From assembly GCF_014696875.1 (NCBI RefSeq), contig NZ_JACJQV010000164.1:1-36053 (forward strand): 36,053 nt of DNA, given 5' to 3'. Both the position numbers and the translations under genes were made by a program. Below, in pieces: positions 1 to 7,796 of this stretch. Positions within the stretch are counted from its first letter, which is position 1, and each line of letters opens with the position of its first letter. The stretch comes from Microcystis wesenbergii FACHB-1317 (GTDB lineage Bacteria > Cyanobacteriota > Cyanobacteriia > Cyanobacteriales > Microcystaceae). The notes beneath the pieces are model-generated. The model was given only the letters and a program-made list of their open reading frames with translations, was not told the origin of the DNA and searched no databases.

Positions 1-6
1 GCTGGC

Positions 7-207
7 TTAGGAAGTGGCTCTGAATTTGCCAATTTGTTGACTGTTCCTACCCTGATAGCGGCTGATTTCACACTGATAAATTAACCTAGCCACACTCCAG
101 AAAACGGGTTTCTTCGAGAAACCCGTTTTCTGGACTTTAAGACAAAAAAACGTTTCACCAGCGCGGAATAGCTGGTAAATATCCTCAAGGGTGACAGGTT
201 CGCCCAT
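7..207 (-). pseudogene. Decayed fragment with a DUF3782-like N-terminus
   Basis: A leftward reading frame opens at ATG 207 with MGEPVTLEDIYQLFRA, which resembles the opening of the cyanobacterial coiled-coil/PD-(D/E)XK proteins often labelled DUF3782. After about 17 residues the resemblance stops: the expected charged coiled coil is missing and the frame runs through a 39-base perfect palindrome (96-134), ending at a stop at 7-9. I read this as the 5' stub of a broken gene into which, or next to which, a palindromic repeat was placed. The family resemblance is from memory and rests on few residues, so the frame could also be chance coding in noncoding DNA. Confidence 0.3.
96..134. repeat. Palindrome with 17-bp perfect arms (AGAAAACGGGTTTC family)
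   Basis: Arms 96-112 and 118-134 are exact reverse complements around the five-base loop TTCGA. A second copy of the core lies at 17228-17260 with 15-bp arms and a three-base loop. Two copies in 36 kb, each in noncoding or decayed DNA, indicate a dispersed palindromic element rather than a terminator for one gene. Confidence 0.8.
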
Positions 208-231
208 GGACTGACATCGGAAACACAACAC

Positions 232-574
232 TGCTAATCATTTTAGCGATTCGGTCGAGAAAACCGAGGAGAGCGAGAGAGCAAAAACGGGATAAATATT
301 AAGAATTATGTAAAAAGCTTGACAAATAGGCAAAAGTGCAGGTAGCACAACCGAGGACTAAGCTAACTTGTGGATAGGATGCACAATCAGTATTCAGGTA
401 TTGATTCGGTAGGGCCGGCACTCCAATTAATAGCCTTAACCATAGAGAAAAGGTTATATAAATCTAACTAATCATTTACTTGAGTAATTGGTATTTTACA
501 AATCGCTGAAAGCAAGTCACCATAGGAATTAAGCAAATGCAGTTCCGAATCAAATCCTGTGGGAGATAGAAATT
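232..574. other. Noncoding upstream region of the flv operon
   Basis: No convincing gene is visible. The region must hold the promoter of the flv4 operon. A TTGACA hexamer sits at 319-324 but without a convincing -10 box at normal distance, so I do not call a promoter. In Synechocystis the homologous operon is inorganic-carbon responsive and has an antisense RNA to flv4; neither can be confirmed here from sequence alone. Confidence 0.4.
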
Positions 575-2299
575 ATGGTTGCTTTAATCACCCCAAAACC
601 CGCTAAAACCAGCCGTTTAACCACACAAATCCAAGAAATCGCCGAAAATACTTTTACCTTGCGCTGTTTGGATTGGGATCGCGATCGTTTTGATATCGAA
701 TTTGGTTTAGAAAACGGTACGACTTATAACTCTTTTGTTATTCAAGGGGAAAAAACCGCCCTAATTGATACATCTCACCGCAAATTCGATCGCCTTTATC
801 TGGAGGAATTAACTAAACTAATCAACATCAATCATCTTGATTATTTAATTATCAGTCACACCGAACCCGACCACAGTGGTTTAGTCAAAGAGGTTTTGGA
901 ATTAGTCCCAGAAGTTACCGTGGTGGGGGCAAAAGTTGCCATGCAATTCCTGGAAAACATGGTACACAGACCCTTTAAACAGTTAATCGTTAAAAGTGGT
1001 GATACTTTAGATTTAGGTAATGGCCATGTCTTAGAATTTGTTGCAGCCCCTAATCTTCATTGGCCTGATACTATCTTCACTTTTGATGCTAAAACTGCCA
1101 CCCTTTTTACCTGTGATGCCTTCGGAATGCACTTTTGCGATGATCAAACCTACGATCGAGAAAAAGACCTGCTAGAAGCCGATTTTCAAACCTATTATGA
1201 CTGTCTGATGCGACCGAATGCTCGTTCAGTTTTAGGGGCGATTAAAAGAATCGAGAAATTTGAGATTAATCTCATTGCCACTGGTCACGGTCCCCTATTA
1301 AAACACCATATTTCTGATTGGGTGGGACGCTATCAAAACTGGAGTCAAGAACAAACTTCTGCCGATACTTTAGTGGCTGTATTTTTTACCCAAGATTACG
1401 GACAAAGCGAACATTTAGCTACTATGATCAGTCAGGGTTTGACCAAAACTGATGTGGTGACAGAATTAGTCGATATGAATAATGCTGATCCCCACGAAGT
1501 CAGAGAATTGATCAATCAATCGAAGGGAGTTGTCATCGGAATGCCTCCCCAATCTTCCCCGATTAACCAGACGATTTTAAGCACGATTCTTGCTGCAATT
1601 AATGGCAAACAAGCGGTAGGATTATTTGAGTCAGGAGGTGGGGAAGATGAACCAATTTTTCCCTTAAGAAATAAATTACAGGAAATCGGGGCGATCGAAG
1701 CTTTTCCTCCTCTTTTAGTTAAAGACAATTCTAATCAATCCCTCGATTTGATTGCCGATGAAGCAGGAACCGACCTCGGCCAATGGTTAAGCCGAGAAAA
1801 AACGATTAAACAAATTAAGTCGATTAACAACGACTTAGAAAAAGCTTTAGGTCGTATTAGTACTGGATTGTACTTAATTACTTCCCAAAAAGCCGATTTA
1901 TCTAGTGCCATGGTTGCCTCTTGGGTGACACAAGCAAGTTTAAATCCTTTGGGTGTGGCGATTGCAGTGGCCAAAGATCGGGCAATGGTGTCCTTTTTAC
2001 AGCCTAGCGATACCTTTGTTTTAAATGTTTTGGCTGAGGATAATTACCAGAAATTAATGAAACATTTCCTCAAGCGTTTCCCTCCCGGTGCCAATCGTTT
2101 TGAAGGCATTAAAACCTATACTGCTAACAATGGATCACCAATTTTAGCCGATGCCTTAGCTTACATAGAATGTGAAGTCACCAGTCGTTTAGATTGCGGC
2201 GATCATTGGGTAGTTTATTGTACCGTTAATACCGGACGAGTTGCTCGTTTAGATACCTTAACTGCTGTTCATCATCGCAAAGTTGGCAATCATTATTAA
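575..2299 (+). CDS. flv4: Flavodiiron protein Flv4
   Basis: Cyanobacterial flavodiiron protein of 574 residues with the usual three modules: metallo-beta-lactamase-like diiron domain (about 30-250), flavodoxin-like domain (about 260-410) and C-terminal flavin-reductase domain (about 425-574). The diiron ligands are canonical: H95-x-E97-x-D99-H100, H162, D181 and H238. Assignment as Flv4 rather than Flv1-3 follows from the gene order (this gene, a PsiE-like membrane protein, then a second flavodiiron gene), which matches the flv4-sll0218-flv2 operon. In Synechocystis, Flv2/Flv4 form a heterodimer accepting electrons on the photosystem II acceptor side under low CO2 and high light. A GGGAG ribosome site lies a few bases before the ATG. 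The stop codon runs directly into a repeat array. Confidence 0.93.
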   Translation: MVALITPKPAKTSRLTTQIQEIAENTFTLRCLDWDRDRFDIEFGLENGTTYNSFVIQGEKTALIDTSHRKFDRLYLEELTKLININHLDYLIISHTEPDHSGLVKEVLELVPEVTVVGAKVAMQFLENMVHRPFKQLIVKSGDTLDLGNGHVLEFVAAPNLHWPDTIFTFDAKTATLFTCDAFGMHFCDDQTYDREKDLLEADFQTYYDCLMRPNARSVLGAIKRIEKFEINLIATGHGPLLKHHISDWVGRYQNWSQEQTSADTLVAVFFTQDYGQSEHLATMISQGLTKTDVVTELVDMNNADPHEVRELINQSKGVVIGMPPQSSPINQTILSTILAAINGKQAVGLFESGGGEDEPIFPLRNKLQEIGAIEAFPPLLVKDNSNQSLDLIADEAGTDLGQWLSREKTIKQIKSINNDLEKALGRISTGLYLITSQKADLSSAMVASWVTQASLNPLGVAIAVAKDRAMVSFLQPSDTFVLNVLAEDNYQKLMKHFLKRFPPGANRFEGIKTYTANNGSPILADALAYIECEVTSRLDCGDHWVVYCTVNTGRVARLDTLTAVHHRKVGNHY

Positions 2300-2421
2300 C
2301 AGTTATCAGTTATCAGTTAACAGTTATCAGTTATCAGATTTGATTGTTCAGTGGATAGTGTTAAGTAAGTAGGAAGTTACCGCTTTCTTTTCCCTGATTA
2401 CTGTTTACTGCTCACTGATAA
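2298..2421. repeat. Heptamer-type repeat arrays in the flv4/membrane-protein spacer
   Basis: Units of the form CAGTTAT repeat from the flv4 stop codon to about 2338, and the opposite-strand version (ACTGATAA/ACTGCTCACTG) appears at about 2394-2421. The two blocks are complementary, so the transcript could fold them together. They resemble the short tandemly repeated repetitive (STRR) sequences of cyanobacteria. Confidence 0.75.
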
Positions 2422-2459
2422 ATGAAACATCCAATTCTATCAATCTTAGGAGCAATAAA

Positions 2460-2960
2460 ATGTACGAACCAATTAAAAAACCTTCCCCAATGATGGTGAG
2501 AGTAGTACAAGTCTTAGAAATGATTCAAGATTTAATTGTCATTTCTCTCTGTATTGGTTTATTTAGCTTCATGGTGTTAGAAGTCAGAGAAATGTTTATG
2601 TCTCTGCTGCCACCGATTCAATTTCGGATTATTACCGCCGATATTTTATTCCTCTTAATTCTAGTAGAATTGTTCCGATTGTTAATTATTTATTTGCAAG
2701 AAAAACGAGTTTCTATCGGTGTTGCTGTGGAAGTTTCTATCGTCTCGGTTTTGCGAGAATTAATTGTCAGAGGAGTCCTAGAAACTAATTGGACACAAGT
2801 ATTAGCCGCCTGTGCTTTTCTAATAGTTCTCGGCACATTAATGGTATTAAGAGTTTGGCTTCCTCCCACCTTTGAAGGTATCGATCCCGAACAAAAAGTT
2901 TCTGAGCGTTATCGTCAACATTTAGTTAAAGAATTAACTGAAATAAACAGCAAAATTTAA
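2460..2960 (+). CDS. PsiE-like four-helix membrane protein (Sll0218 homologue)
   Basis: Integral membrane protein of 166 residues with four hydrophobic segments at roughly 24-45, 57-78, 84-105 and 112-132, and a charged C-terminal tail; this fits the PsiE (phosphate-starvation-inducible) family. Located between flv4 and flv2, exactly like sll0218 in Synechocystis, whose product is a thylakoid protein reported to support photosystem II assembly or stability. An AGGAG ribosome site at 2448-2452 lies seven bases before the ATG, so the start is well supported. It is expected to be cotranscribed with both flavodiiron genes, although repeat arrays separate all three. Confidence 0.85.
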   Translation: MYEPIKKPSPMMVRVVQVLEMIQDLIVISLCIGLFSFMVLEVREMFMSLLPPIQFRIITADILFLLILVELFRLLIIYLQEKRVSIGVAVEVSIVSVLRELIVRGVLETNWTQVLAACAFLIVLGTLMVLRVWLPPTFEGIDPEQKVSERYRQHLVKELTEINSKI

Positions 2961-3185
2961 TCAGTTATCAGTTATCAGTTATCAGTGAGCAGTTATCAGT
3001 GAGCAGTTATCAGTTATCAGTTATCAGTTATCAGTTATCAGTGAGCAGTTATCAGTTATCAGTTATCAGTTATCAGTTCACTGAGAAAACTCCCCACACC
3101 CTGCACCCCACACCCCACACCCCACACCCCACACCCCACACCCCACACCCTACTCCCCCGATGTCGGGGGGGTTGGGGGGGGTCA
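2961..3185. repeat. Long repeat block upstream of flv2: heptamers, CCCCACA tract and C/G palindrome
   Basis: 2961-3079 is a nearly pure array of TCAGTTA-type units mixed with TCAGTGAGCAG units. It is followed by a CCCCACACC tract (about 3095-3150) and then by a copy of the CCCCCGATGTCGGGGG palindrome (3155-3170) with a trailing G-run. The array is open in the flv2 frame, and this gives a false 75-residue N-terminal extension reading YQLSVISYQL-type repeats. Confidence 0.85.
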
Positions 3186-3223
3186 CACCCCACACCCAAC
3201 AACCAACAACTAAATTAACAATT

Positions 3224-4969
3224 ATGACCACTAATACTTTAATTCCCAATCCTGCTATCAATAATCGCTCTCGCGATGTTCAAACCGCCGAAATTGCCGA
3301 TCAAACTTGGGTTTTTCGCTCGCGTACTTGGGACAGATTAAAATTTGAAATAGAATATGCTCGTCAACGGGGAACCACGGCTAATTCCTATCTTATCCGG
3401 GGCGATAAAACTGCCTTAATCGATCCTCCTGGAGAATCCTTCACCGAAATTTATTTAGAAGAAATTCGTCAATATGTCCCCTTACATCGTCTCGATTATC
3501 TAATTCTAAGTCACGTTAATCCCAACCGTATCGTCACTTTAAAGGCATTATTAGCCGAAACCCATCAAATCACCCTCCTCTGTTCTAAAGCTGCCGTCAA
3601 TACCCTGAAAAATGCCTTGCCTGATGCCCAAATTTTGGGCATACGAACCGATGAAATTCTTGATTTGGGGCAAGGTCATCAACTCAGTTTTATTAATGTC
3701 CCTACGCCGCGCTGGCCTGATGGAATCTGCACTTTTGACCAAAAAACCCAAATTTTATACAGCGATAAATTCTTTAGTGTGCATCTGTGCGGTGACGATA
3801 TTTGGGATAAAAATTGGAAAGAATTAGACGCAGATCGTCGTTATTATTTTGATTGTCTCCATGCCGTGCAATCTAAAGCAGTAGAAACAGCCCTCGACAA
3901 AATTAAAGAATTTCCCGCCCAATATTATGCACCCGCCCACGGTCCGATAATTCGCTATAGTCCCAGTCGTCTTGCCCACGATTATCGTTATTGGTGTCAA
4001 GAACAAAAAACTCGACCCCTACAAGTGGCCTTATTATATGCTTCTGCCTACGGAAATACTGCCACCCTGGCCCGCTCGATCGAACGAGGATTATTAGAAA
4101 ATGATCTGGCCGTAGAATCAATCAATTGTGAGTTTGCCACCCCTGCCGAAATTAGTCAAGCGATCGAAAATTGTGACGGATTTATTATCGGTTCTCCCAC
4201 CTTAGCCGGTCACGCTCCTACCCAGATTCAAACCGCTTTAGGAATCGTTCTTTCCACGGCAGCAAAAACTAAATTAGCCGGGGTTTTTGGTTCCTACGGT
4301 TGGAGTGGAGAAGCTGTCGATTTAATTGAAACTAAACTCAAAGATGCCAATTATCGCCTCGGTTTTGAATCCTTGCGCGTGCGTTTTAGCCCCACAGAAA
4401 GCAGTTTACAAGCAGGTTATTTAGCCGGAGAAACCTTCGCCCAGACCTTGAAAAAAACCAAAAAATTGCGGGTTCCCCAACAGGGAATGACCGAAACACA
4501 AATCGATCGCACTGCCCAGGCCGTTGGTCGGATCGTCGGTTCCCTCTCTGTTCTCACCACTCGTCAGGGCGAGGATCATGCTGGTTTCTTGACCTCTTGG
4601 GTATCCCAAGCCAGTTTTAACCCCCCGGGGCTAATTATCGCCGTTGCTGACGAACAAGCCGCCGATCGCCTCATCCACTCAGGAACTACCTTTACCTTGA
4701 ATATTCTCAAGGAAGGGCGCAATTTACGCCGCCATTTTTCCAATTGCATCAAATCCGGCGGCGATGTCTTTACGGGATTAGAAACCCAAGTCGGGGAAAA
4801 TGGCTGTCTGATTTTAAGCGAAAGTCTCGCCTATCTAGAGTGTACGGTGAAAGAGCGACAACCCTGCGGCGATCGCTGGTTAGTCTATGCTACCGTCGAG
4901 CGGGGTCAAGTTTTGGATAGTAACGGTGTCACCGCCATCGGTCATCGCAAATCCGGTGGTCAGTATTAA
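3224..4969 (+). CDS. flv2: Flavodiiron protein Flv2
   Basis: Second flavodiiron protein of the operon, 581 residues from the ATG at 3224. The longer open frame from 2999 is rejected because its first 75 codons are pure intergenic repeat and because the native-looking N-terminus begins at this Met. Domain order is as in Flv4, but the diiron site is altered: H97 is kept while the expected Glu, Asp and His become N99, N101 and R102, and the next His is R163; D181 and H239 remain. Loss of ligands in one partner is known for Flv1/Flv2-type proteins, which work in heterodimers with canonical Flv3/Flv4. No Shine-Dalgarno sequence is visible; 263 bases of repeats separate it from the membrane-protein gene, yet all three genes are colinear and probably form one operon. 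Confidence 0.92.
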   Translation: MTTNTLIPNPAINNRSRDVQTAEIADQTWVFRSRTWDRLKFEIEYARQRGTTANSYLIRGDKTALIDPPGESFTEIYLEEIRQYVPLHRLDYLILSHVNPNRIVTLKALLAETHQITLLCSKAAVNTLKNALPDAQILGIRTDEILDLGQGHQLSFINVPTPRWPDGICTFDQKTQILYSDKFFSVHLCGDDIWDKNWKELDADRRYYFDCLHAVQSKAVETALDKIKEFPAQYYAPAHGPIIRYSPSRLAHDYRYWCQEQKTRPLQVALLYASAYGNTATLARSIERGLLENDLAVESINCEFATPAEISQAIENCDGFIIGSPTLAGHAPTQIQTALGIVLSTAAKTKLAGVFGSYGWSGEAVDLIETKLKDANYRLGFESLRVRFSPTESSLQAGYLAGETFAQTLKKTKKLRVPQQGMTETQIDRTAQAVGRIVGSLSVLTTRQGEDHAGFLTSWVSQASFNPPGLIIAVADEQAADRLIHSGTTFTLNILKEGRNLRRHFSNCIKSGGDVFTGLETQVGENGCLILSESLAYLECTVKERQPCGDRWLVYATVERGQVLDSNGVTAIGHRKSGGQY

Positions 4970-5090
4970 AACTGGACTAGCGGGGTCAAGCTCCTGACTT
5001 TCCCCGTGTGGTCAGCCTAGATTTCTGGGAAACAAATGTTATGTTAGTATCTAAAGTTATCATTCAGGGCTATTTTGTCTTTGTTTTCCC

Positions 5091-5864
5091 ATGAAAAAAT
5101 TGCCGTTAATCCTATCGGTGGGGAGTGTCGCTTTATTGTTGGTGGGATGTCCAGCTTCTGACCAAGCTAATCAATCCCCACCGATTACCCAAGAAACCCC
5201 CACCCCCTCTCCTAGTCCCCCGGCTGCCCCACCTCCTGCCTTTAGCGGTGCTGTGCAACCAGCCACCGAACCAGCCACCCCAAGGGTAGCTGGATTAATT
5301 CCTGCCACCGATCCCGACCAAAAACGGGCAGAAATTAACCGCGGTCGCAGCGATCCCTTCGCTATTTTGCCGCTGCAGCCCAATATTACGATTACAGCGG
5401 AAGAAAAACCCCCAGCTGGGACTCCAGCGGCCACTGGCGCAGCTGCACCAGGAGGTAATCGTCCCGCCGCCGCAGCTGCACCCGGGGGTAATCGTCCCGC
5501 CGCCGCAGCTGCACCAGGAGGTAATCGTGCCACTCCCAGACGACCGATAGTTAAAGCGCCGCCACCGCCACCGCAACCAACGGAAGCGGCAGCAGTGCAA
5601 GTATTGGGCATCATCCGGTTGCCTACCAGTCCTATGGCGATCGTGAAAGCCCCCGGAGAAGCCACGGAACGTCGAGTTACCCCCGGTTCCACCCTCTCTA
5701 ATGGTTTAATTTTAGTTAAAGCGATCGATACTAATCCCGATAATCCCTATATTGTCTTAGAACAATACGGTCAAACTATTACCCGTCGTTTAGGGGATGG
5801 TGTCCCTGAACCCGCCGCACCGCAAGCCTCGATCGGCTATAATATTTCCGAATCAGGAGAATAA
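5091..5864 (+). CDS. Pro/Ala-rich lipoprotein of unknown function
   Basis: 257 residues. An N-terminal signal with lipobox LLVGC (Cys20) predicts a lipoprotein. Residues about 25-80 are Pro/Thr-rich; a Gly/Ala/Pro segment at about 110-155 is encoded by three 33-base tandem repeats; the C-terminal part (about 165-257) is a compact, probably beta-rich domain with the sequence VQVLGIIRL. The combination of a SDPFAILPL-like motif before a linker and a small C-terminal domain loosely recalls PilP/GspC-type secretion accessory proteins, but this is only an impression. The ATG has no clear ribosome site. The next gene starts five bases after the stop, so the two are probably cotranscribed. Confidence 0.7.
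   Translation: MKKLPLILSVGSVALLLVGCPASDQANQSPPITQETPTPSPSPPAAPPPAFSGAVQPATEPATPRVAGLIPATDPDQKRAEINRGRSDPFAILPLQPNITITAEEKPPAGTPAATGAAAPGGNRPAAAAAPGGNRPAAAAAPGGNRATPRRPIVKAPPPPPQPTEAAAVQVLGIIRLPTSPMAIVKAPGEATERRVTPGSTLSNGLILVKAIDTNPDNPYIVLEQYGQTITRRLGDGVPEPAAPQASIGYNISESGE
5439..5537 (+). repeat. Three 33-bp in-frame tandem repeats
   Basis: Copies at 5439-5471, 5472-5504 and 5505-5537 each encode an 11-residue unit of the form AAAPGGNRPAA; the last copy diverges at its end. Being a multiple of three, copy number can change without frameshift, so linker length is probably variable between strains. Confidence 0.9.
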
Positions 5865-5869
5865 AACCC

Positions 5870-6142
5870 GTGCGATCGATTGCTATTCAACAAAAACAAA
5901 CCATTATTTATCCGCGAATGTCCTTGGCTATCTATCGAGAATTAGCCAGCCATTTACAACAGGTTCAGGGTGTCGAAACCCATCTCACTCCCCAGCAGTT
6001 CCAACAATTCGATTATCACCAAAGTCAGATCGGTAGTTTAGAAATTAACTATACCGAGGCTTTTCAGGAAAGCGATCGCCCTCTGGTGACGGCAATTCTC
6101 GATTATTATGCCCAACGTCACGGCTCCTATCAGCTTTCCTAA
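5870..6142 (+). CDS. Conserved-looking small protein of unknown function
   Basis: 90 residues, starting at GTG 5870 with AGGAGA at 5855-5860 as ribosome site. The sequence is soluble, with a helix-rich first half (SLAIYRELASHLQQV) and the C-terminal stretch LVTAILDYYAQRHG. I do not recognise a domain. Tight spacing behind the lipoprotein gene suggests cotranscription. Coding is supported by the good start signal and by HIP1-like octamers in frame, but no function is inferred. Confidence 0.6.
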   Translation: MRSIAIQQKQTIIYPRMSLAIYRELASHLQQVQGVETHLTPQQFQQFDYHQSQIGSLEINYTEAFQESDRPLVTAILDYYAQRHGSYQLS

Positions 6143-6264
6143 GCTTTCTCTCCTCACCTTTTCCCCGATTACCGAATTTTCTTCTTAAAAACTAAAAGTA
6201 TTTTATAGGATTTATCTTAATGCTGGGGATGATGCCAAATCCCGTCACACTTCATCTATTAAGG

Positions 6265-6357
6265 GTAGGGTTGATTCATGAATCAACCCTACTATAAATC
6301 AACCATACTATGAATCAACCCTACTATAAATCAACCCTACTATAAATCAACCCTACC
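6265..6357. repeat. GGTTGATTCATGAATCAACC palindrome plus degenerate copies
   Basis: 6265-6292 is a perfect 28-base palindrome. It is followed by four further half-copies of the form CTATAAATCAACCCTA up to about 6357. Related elements occur at 19146-19204 and, with changed bases, at 11567-11596. Confidence 0.8.
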
Positions 6358-6410
6358 TTTTATAAAAATTAAAATCTTTCTGATTTTAAGCCACCGACGA
6401 CCAGAGGTAA

Positions 6411-6585
6411 TCACTGATAACTGATAACTGCTCACTGATAACTGATAACTGCTCACTGCTCACTGATAACTGCTCACTGATAACTGATAACTGCTCACTG
6501 ATAACTGATAACTGATAACTGCTCACTGATAACTGATTACTGCTCACTGATAACTGATAACTGATAACTGATAACTGATAACTGA
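6411..6585. repeat. Heptamer-type repeat array directly before the DUF1995 gene
   Basis: About 175 bases of ACTGATA and ACTGCTC units in irregular alternation, ending two bases before the ATG at 6587. This is the opposite orientation to the arrays at 2298 and 2961. Spacer-like unique sequence between units is absent, so it is not a CRISPR array. Confidence 0.85.
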
Positions 6586-6586
6586 A

Positions 6587-7330
6587 ATGACCCTACCCAA
6601 TTCCCTAGAAGAAACGATCCTGCAAGCGAAAGCCGCCACCCAACTGGCTCTAGAATCGGGAGCTAGACGCATACAAGTGGAATTAGTTATCCCAGAAATT
6701 GCTCTACAAGCGCAAGCTTTAGCCCTTGATTTTACCTCTATTTTTGACAGTTATGGTTCTGGTTTAAGGGTAATTTTTCCCGATACTGGGGCCGCCATGT
6801 TAGCTCGACGGGATTGGGGAGAAACAGTTTTTCAACTGGGAGATTTAGGTAGCCGTTTTATTCCCGTCGAAAACAAAATTAAGCCCGAAGATGAAGCTTT
6901 TTTAGTTGTTTGTCCCTCCTCGGTGGAGATTAATTCCGTAGAAAAACTCTGTTACCTCGCCGAAGATCGCCCCGTAGTTCTTCTAATTCCTCAATTAGAA
7001 GATGTATCGGTAGTGGGTATCGGTTACGCAGCCCGACAATTGCGAGAAAGATTTTTAAGTATCCTAGAAAGTTGTTATTATTTTCGTCCCTTGGAATCAG
7101 CGATCGTTTATCGTTCCTATCCTTCTTTGTGGCAAGTTTGGCTAGAAAAAGAAGACGGTTACGAGTTAATTTCTGAACAATCCACTAAACCCATGGGCGA
7201 AGCTTTAGAAAATCTGATTCTGAAAGCTTCTAGTAATAATCCTAATGATAGTTCTAATCCTGCTAACAAAGCCAAAAAGTCGGGTTTATTTGCCACTATG
7301 GGACGCTTCTTAAAAGCATTGCAACAGTGA
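6587..7330 (+). CDS. DUF1995 family protein
   Basis: 247 residues. The N-terminal sequence with an LEETILQAKAATQLAL helix and IQVELVIPE strand matches the DUF1995 family found in cyanobacteria and plastids (plant LPA3-type proteins, implicated in photosystem II biogenesis, belong to it). Function in cyanobacteria is not established. The C-terminal 25 residues are Ser/Asn/Lys-rich. The start codon follows directly on the repeat array with no Shine-Dalgarno sequence, so translation initiation may be weak or depend on unusual context; no better internal start is visible because the conserved N-terminus begins here. Confidence 0.75.
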   Translation: MTLPNSLEETILQAKAATQLALESGARRIQVELVIPEIALQAQALALDFTSIFDSYGSGLRVIFPDTGAAMLARRDWGETVFQLGDLGSRFIPVENKIKPEDEAFLVVCPSSVEINSVEKLCYLAEDRPVVLLIPQLEDVSVVGIGYAARQLRERFLSILESCYYFRPLESAIVYRSYPSLWQVWLEKEDGYELISEQSTKPMGEALENLILKASSNNPNDSSNPANKAKKSGLFATMGRFLKALQQ

Positions 7331-7337
7331 CATACTC

Positions 7338-7365
7338 CCCCCGTCACAGCTTAGCTTGACGGGGG
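7338..7365. terminator. Strong hairpin after DUF1995; possibly a remnant IS200/IS605-type end
   Basis: Arms 7338-7346 (CCCCCGTCA) and 7357-7365 are exact complements around a ten-base loop. It begins seven bases after the DUF1995 stop, so it may end that transcript, but there is no T-run. On the minus strand it reads as a G-rich hairpin followed by GGGAGTATGTCA, which resembles right ends of IS200/IS605 elements. I keep both readings open. Confidence 0.4.
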
Positions 7366-7440
7366 ATTATTTCCACATTGCTGTTAGAAATTCCTGGCTT
7401 CTACAGATTGACCTCGATTGCAACTTTTGTTCCTCTATTT

Positions 7441-7479
7441 TAATACTAAATCCGGCTATTAAAAACTGATTATTTATTC
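7441..7479. repeat. 39-bp dispersed repeat, copy 1
   Basis: The reverse complement of this stretch recurs at 17284-17322 with two mismatches in 39 bases. It contains the ACTAAATCC/GGATTTAGT motif that is also seen near 11689. No gene is present in 7331-7796; apart from repeats I see nothing there. Confidence 0.75.
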
Positions 7480-7572
7480 CCCTACCCTCCCCTTGCCCCC
7501 GACCCCCCGTTTACAGTTTTACGGACAATTATAATTACTCACTTGCATAAATGAGATGCTACCAGTGTTTGA

Positions 7573-7600
7573 CCCCCCCGATGTCGGGGGGGTAGGGGGG
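7573..7600. repeat. C7-GATGTC-G7 palindrome, copy 2
   Basis: Nine-base perfect arms (CCCCCCCGA / TCGGGGGGG) separated by TG, followed by TA and a second G-run. One of seven copies in the window (others near 3155, 11553, 14897, 19210, 22462 and 24632). Confidence 0.9.
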
Positions 7601-7644
7601 GCTGCCTCTTGCATGAGTATAACCGATCATTTGGCAATGCTATA

Positions 7645-7775
7645 TATAATAAAATTAATCGGTAGAACGTAGGTTGGGTTGAAGCATGAAACCCAACGCC
7701 AGATCATGTTACGCTACCGCTAACCCATCCTACAAATAATTGTACCTCCCTACTTATAATAAAATTAGTCGGTAG
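7645..7775. repeat. 86-bp dispersed element flanked by 21-bp direct repeats
   Basis: The core 7669-7754 matches the reverse complement of 30851-30936 at 76 of 86 positions. It contains two internal inverted repeats (GTTGGGTT...AACCCAAC and a GGATGGGTTA...TAACCCATCC type). At this copy only, near-identical 21-base repeats (7645-7665 and 7755-7775, one mismatch) flank it. The right-hand flank ends 21 bases before the restriction-modification start codon. Confidence 0.8.
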
Positions 7776-7796
7776 TTTCCCTAGAGGTAAACTTTT

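Noticed and set aside
319-348. Sigma-70-type promoter for flv4
   Set aside because: TTGACA is present but no acceptable -10 hexamer at 16-18 bases.
2999-3223. 75-codon N-terminal extension of Flv2
   Set aside because: Made wholly of intergenic heptamer repeats, a CCCCACA tract and a palindrome; the family N-terminus starts at 3224.
5171-5692. 173-codon leftward open frame
   Set aside because: Antisense shadow of the GC-rich, repetitive lipoprotein gene; low-complexity Gly/Ala product.
6411-6585. CRISPR array
   Set aside because: Units are 7-11 bases and contiguous; there are no unique spacers and no cas genes.
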